Made by a program: the position numbers and the translations under genes
Assembly (NCBI GenBank): GCA_943704495.1
Contig: CALSCR010003217.1
Coordinates: forward strand, 1-64,000
Source of the DNA: Pigoraptor chileana
Lineage: Eukaryota > Opisthokonta > Filasterea
Direction of reading: 5' to 3'
DNA length: 64,000 nt
Shown here: one piece after another, positions 59,582 to 64,000 of the stretch
Layout: each line of letters begins with the position of its first letter
How positions within the stretch are numbered: the stretch's first letter is position 1
Notes under the pieces: generated by a model
Databases searched by the model: none
Told to the model about the DNA's origin: nothing
The model's input: the letters and a program-made list of their open reading frames with translations, nothing else

Positions 59582-59936
59582 CGCTGCCGAATAAACTTTT
59601 GTATAATGGGAATGCCTGGCTTTTTGAGTCATGTGTCGTTGGGAGGTATATTCGTATGTGTGTCTAAGAATGATTGGTCAGCCTGCAAATTCCGCAGGCT
59701 TGTTGCATTGTCTAGTGCATAGTGGCGAGTTTTTGAAGTAGCGAACATGTTACCAGCAGACCCGCAGTCAGGTCAATATTTGCCCCGGACTTGCCCACAA
59801 CTGATCGCCACTGAAAAATAGTCAAGAATTGGTAAACTGAGTCGCATTACTTTGGTGAATCTGCCTTTGCATTAGTTTTATAAAATCTCGCTGTATTGTT
59901 CGTAGTCAGTATTGGGCTCTCTGAATATTTAGAACA
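59582..59936. other. Intergenic region, TTI1 / phytochelatin synthase
   Basis: These 355 bp lie between tandem genes. They hold the AATAAA at 59590-59595 and a perfect 7-bp-stem hairpin at 59680-59700 (AGCCTGC, AAATTCC, GCAGGCT). No exon was recognised. Confidence 0.55.
59590..59595 (+). terminator. AATAAA polyadenylation signal for TTI1
   Basis: The hexamer lies 9 bp after the TTI1 stop codon and is followed by a T-rich stretch. This implies a very short 3' UTR. Confidence 0.5.
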
Positions 59937-61613
59937 ATGGAAGCGAAAGGGATGCGCAAGCAGGACAGTGCGGCGTCACGGCACCCGCCTGTGCGGAGCA
60001 GTGCCATCGCACTCCGTCGTGTGAGTGTGCAGCCGACATACTACAAGAGAGACCTTCCTTACCCTGCGATTGAATTCTCTTCTCCAAAGGGAAAGGTATG
60101 CGTGTGAGTGTGTGAGTGTGTGAGTGTGCCTACAATCGGACGTGATTTGTTACTGCTGTCCTTAGCTTACTAGTTGTGTTGTCCGTGAACCAACAGTCCC
60201 TGTTCCGCGAGGCGCTTGAGGGAGGGACAATGGAAGGCTTCTTTCGTCTGATGGAGCAATTCCAGACGCAGTGCGAGACGGCCTTTTGCGGCCTCGCAAC
60301 GCTGTCGATAATACTCAACGCCCTTGCAATCGACCCTGGCAGACTGTGGAAAGGTGGGCGACGACTCTGGGCAATTAATTCTGTTGTGGAATCCAGTAGC
60401 TATTCACGCCACCTGTTTGTTGTTGCTGTGGATGGCCTGCCTGGCGCGGCTGAAGACAGAGCGCAGCCTTCTTTTTGTGCTCCAGCTCCATGCTCTAATC
60501 TGTTTCCCCTTATTCAATCACGACAACATGCCAACACTGGCTATGCCCTCCACAGGTCCGTGGCGGTGGTTTGACGAGTCGCTCCTCGACTGCTGCGAGC
60601 CGCTGGAGACCGTGAAAGTGAAGGGGATCACGCTCCCAAAGCTGGCATGTTTAGCACGGTGCAACGGTGCCACAGCAAAGCTCGTGTATGCGTCGACAGT
60701 CACAATCGACGAGTTTCGCGCTGAGGTTGCCCGGTGTGCGCGAGGCGACGGCGTGCACATGGCTGCGGCGTACGCGAGGCCTGCGCTGGGCCAGACTGGC
60801 ACGGGCCACTTCAGCCCGATTGGCGGATATCACGCTGCGTCGGATCGCGTGTTGATTCTCGACGTTGCGCGGTTCAAGTACCCGCCACACTGGGTGCCGC
60901 TGAAGACAATGTACGCGGCGATTGTTGAGCCGGATCCCGAGACGCAAAAGAGCCGCGGCTACATTCTGCTGAGTGCCCGAGAGAGTCGCCCGGGATGCCT
61001 GTTCACCGTCACGTGCCAGGCGCCCACGTGGTACTCTGTCGCGCGCTACGTCGCCCAGAAGTTTGGCACGCCTCAGTGGGCAGAAGGCGCTCTCGTGGCA
61101 TCGCGCGCGCCGTGTGCCGCGTCCACCGTCGTGGGCGAGTTCTTGCGGGGACTTCCGCGCGATGCACAACAGTTTCTGTCGGCGCGCCAAATGGTTGACG
61201 GCGTTGAGGACATTGCGGGGCAGCTCATTGAAGACGTACGCGAGGCGGCCATGTACGACTTTGTCCTGGAGACCGCCGGTGGGGCCGGTGCGTCCGCTTC
61301 TGCCGAGTCGTCGGCTTCCTCAAGCGATGCCGCACAGGACGTGTCCGACGCCGCCGTTGGCCAGGCCGTGGTCAACACGCTGCTGTGCCTCCTGTGCCCA
61401 CCGGCGCTGTGGGTGTCTGCGGCACGCCTTCTGTTCGCGGGTGCCCCGGAGGCGGAGGTCGATGCGGTTGTGCAGGCGCTCTCGCAGGCCGCAGACCCAG
61501 CACACCTGGTCCGTTTTGCTGCCGACGAGGTGCGCCATTTGCGCTCGCAAGTGGCCGAGCTCGTCTGTACGAACGAGCGATGTGCGCCGGGCCACACGTG
61601 CATGACAAACTGA
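59937..61613 (+). CDS. PCS1: Phytochelatin synthase
   Basis: Gamma-glutamylcysteine dipeptidyltranspeptidase that makes metal-binding phytochelatins from glutathione. Exons 59937-60095, 60197-60353 and 60556-61613 give 457 residues. The papain-like catalytic triad is visible: Cys84 in ETAFCGLATLS, His190 in GTGHFSPIGGYH and Asp208 in LILDVARFKYPPHWV. The spacings of 106 and 18 residues equal those of Arabidopsis PCS1 (Cys56, His162, Asp180). Also conserved are [20 protein letters not shown] and LDCCEPLE. The variable C-terminal half has few cysteines until the end, CTNERCAPGHTC, a possible metal-sensing motif. The second acceptor at 60196 was chosen to join GK to SLFREALE as in the family. 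Confidence 0.95.
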
Positions 61614-61783
61614 TCACATCTTGGAACAGATTGTGCGTTGAGTTGGTCAGCGTATCGCTTATTTTTCCTGTTGCCAACGCACACTATCATGTATTCTGCT
61701 GTGGGTCTCTTCTCGAGTGCCTACACAAGTGACACGAAAATGAACACATAGAGAACTAATTTAGCTCTGACTCACTGATTTAT

Positions 61784-63460
61784 TCACACGGCCTCCGTGC
61801 GCCCGCACACGAACCGGTCCGACCTCTCCCCCAAAACATCCGGGGTAAGATTTGCATAGAAACTGTACCTGGCCCGCATCTGTGCAACGACGTCGCCTTC
61901 CGCCCGCATCTTTTTCCGCGAGTTCCAGTGCACAACGTGCGCGCGCCGGAGCGCGTCGGCCACGGTCTCGTTAGTGCCCCTCTTGATACAGCGCCACGGG
62001 TCTGCGTTGTCCCCAATCTGTAGATTCCACTCGCACGGCAACTGCCGCACGACGTCCCGCAGGCGCGTGGACCCACCAGCCCCGCCACGCACATCTGACG
62101 CGAGCATTGAGTTGACGATGTCCTGGTCGGCGAGCTGCGCAGCGTACAGGCGCGGCTCATCGGGCCACTTGCGCCGCCGCGAAGCAATCTGCCGGTCCGC
62201 CTCGTCCTCCCACATTTCAGTCCAACCTATGTGTCGGAGGCATGCGAGATCAACAGCCGACACACCGGTGTTCAGGCCGCGTCCGACGGCAGGCCACGGG
62301 AAGCGCACCACGGGCAGGCGACCAAGGTACCTGTGGGGCGGAACAATCAAGATCGGTGGTATCATCAATGGCATAGCACAGTCTCGCACAACACCAATCA
62401 GAATACACAGAACAGGAGCAATCGCACATCAATTCCACTCGCACCCGCAATTGTGAGAGCGCTCCACCCACCAGTCGCTCAGGTTCTCGGCCATCGCTAT
62501 GCACGGCGCCGATCCCCCGCCATCCCCTGGCGCAGCAAGCGTCTCGATCAGCATGCGTATGTCCACGAGTATGAGTACGTCGGTGTCGAGCACCACAGCA
62601 CGAGTCACCGACGGTGGGAGTACCTCATGCAGAGCTAGTTTGAGGAGTCCGTTACGCCCAGAGTAGTGCACGTTTGGCACCCACTCGACACGGCGGAAGC
62701 ACTCTGCTGCGTCGTATATGACGACCTCCACCTCCGGAAGCTCCCACTCGCGCAGCAGTGCAACTAGTGATGACGCGAATTCGTCGTCAGTGACAATGTG
62801 GAAGCGCAGCGGAACAGTGCGCCGATAGAGCACCGACTTGATCATTGTGACGGCCATTCGCGATGCAGTGACACCAGTGCACACAGCAACGACGTCGACT
62901 ACGGCACCGGCAGACTGCAGCGGCCCGCCCTCGCACGGCAGCCGGCGGAATGCGATGCGGCTGCTCGCTACGGCCGGAACCAGCGCGCCCTCGACTGCAA
63001 CCCTCTCGCCAATCAGGCCGGCAAATTCGCCTTCCCGGAGGGCGGGGCGATCCTGGGGACCAGTGGGTATGTCATGCACGACACGAACCGGCCGCACTCC
63101 CGCTGCGTCCCCGGCTGCCGGCTCCGCCACGTCCCCCTGGCCGTGTTCCGCATCTTCAGCGGCTTCATTCTCACCCCCGTTCGGGCCAACGCCGAGGCCA
63201 TGGCCGCCGCCAACGTCTTTTTGTGGCAATGGTTGTCGTTCATCGCGCATGATGCCGTGTACATTGGTCATGCCGTTGCCGTGGGCGCGCCCCGGGGGTC
63301 GGCGCAGGACAGCATTAATGCTGCCCTTCAGTCGGCCCCGACTGTGTGTTTCTTGAGTCCATGAAAAGGCCCAGATGCCTATAGCGCAGAGGGCGATCAA
63401 CAGTGCAACAGTGCGATTCTTACGTCGCACTCGGCAGCACAACCACGGCACAGAAGGCAT
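61784..63460 (-). CDS. LARGE-like type II membrane glycosyltransferase (single GT8 domain)
   Basis: Predicted Golgi glycosyltransferase, 520 residues, exons 63460-62445 and 62330-61784. A cytoplasmic basic stretch (RVRRKN) precedes a signal anchor (TVALLIALCAIGIWAF), then a low-complexity stem to about 215. The catalytic domain has VAVCTGVTASRMAVTMIKSV, WVPNVHYSGRNGLLKLAL, the DxD motif in VVLDTDVLI, and AENLSDWW. Beyond the splice come PWPAVGRGLNTGVS, LADQDIVNS, LPCEWNLQ and VVHWNSRKK. The order and wording follow the N-terminal GT8 xylosyltransferase domain of LARGE more closely than GXYLT. The second (GT49) domain of LARGE is absent: the stop comes soon after the GT8 end. The start is the only in-frame ATG before the anchor. 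Confidence 0.88.
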
Positions 63461-64000
63461 GGTGACCAGACGGACCGCCTCACCGACAGTCCCGCGCCAG
63501 CGAGCCCTCTCCTCAGCGCCGAGTGCGCCACTCGGCTCGATAATACCCACCCAGCCCTGTCACAACGCACACATTGTCAGGAACGGCATCGGCATACTGA
63601 AGCATCAGACGCGCCGGGCAGTGAGTACAGTAGTTGAACGGCCGGTTGTTCCGTTGCACCGACCAAATACTTCACGTGACGTAAATGACGACAGCGGCCC
63701 GCGATGGCGCCGGGGTGGAATAGCCGGGTTGATTCCAACTGGATTGTGGACAAATTAGTCTGTCGGAGAAACAAAACTGCCACTGTGCTGTAGCGGCCGC
63801 GATCTGATATACGTTCACACAAACAAGTTAACTGACGTGACAGAGCTGACTACGGCAGTAAGCATGCGGGTCTTTGTCGCTGCCGTTGGAGCAGCCTGCG
63901 CACACTGTTTCGATCTGAAGTCTCGCGCAAGTTAGTACAAACACAGTCTCTCAAATTTTGACATCGTGACGATTTGTTCCGAGGACTCGAATATATTTAC
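63461..64000. other. Upstream region of the LARGE-like gene, to the window edge
   Basis: No exon is recognised in these 540 bp. A CACGTG within TTCACGTGACG near 63674 lies about 210 bp before the start codon and is followed by a TGACG motif. Confidence 0.45.

Overview
The window is nuclear DNA from a eukaryote, most likely a free-living single-celled one with a compact genome. Seventeen protein genes can be assembled completely. They carry about 110 spliceosomal introns, mostly 60-160 nt, and there is one partial gene at the left edge. All three stop codons end genes, so the code is standard. Almost every gene alternates strand with its neighbour: tail-to-tail pairs lie 96-325 bp apart and head-to-head pairs 375-1240 bp apart. 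I recognise no tRNA, rRNA, CRISPR array, DNA transposon, LINE or virus-derived element. A short tRNA-like repeat lies in four longer introns. The gene set (TSC22-type zipper protein, LARGE-type glycosyltransferase, REJ/GPS receptor-like protein, DDX3, eIF2A, TTI1) fits an opisthokont or other protist related to animals better than a plant or fungus. That placement is inference.

Layout, left to right: C-terminal exon of a possible Sm/LSm protein (+); QCR6/UQCRH hinge subunit of mitochondrial complex III (-); SH3-DH-PH RhoGEF (+); UBXN7-like UBA-UAS-UIM-UBX protein (+); myosin with IQ, coiled coil and C-terminal PH domain (-); DTWD2-type tRNA aminocarboxypropyltransferase (+); PDCL3 phosducin-like chaperone (-); AMPK-related kinase with UBA (+); RPB1 with 16 perfect CTD heptads (-); PLAA/Doa1 (+); TSC22-like protein with six RFx[VI] motifs (-); an AT-rich gap; eIF2A (-); ATG3 (+); DDX3/Ded1 (+); a 2593-residue REJ/GPS single-pass surface protein (-); TTI1 (+); phytochelatin synthase (+); single-domain LARGE-like glycosyltransferase (-).

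The genes form no operon or obvious pathway cluster. Recurring themes are ubiquitin/p97 and proteostasis (UBXN7-like, PLAA, PDCL3, ATG3), RNA and translation (RPB1, eIF2A, DDX3, DTWD2, possible Sm) and actin/Rho or membrane signalling (RhoGEF, myosin-PH, AMPK-related kinase, TSC22-like).

The most interesting item is the TSC22-like gene. It carries six RFx[VI] motifs of the kind bound by the CCT domains of OSR1/SPAK and WNK kinases, and a C-terminal zipper matching the TSC22 box that appears only after splicing through a 34-nt exon. Next come the REJ/GPS protein with bacterial-style repeats, the myosin-PH fusion, the excess of GC-AG introns and a 16-nt micro-exon in eIF2A. Splice sites were placed by eye from consensus, reading phase and family alignment. 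Every complete model closes in frame, but none has transcript support here.
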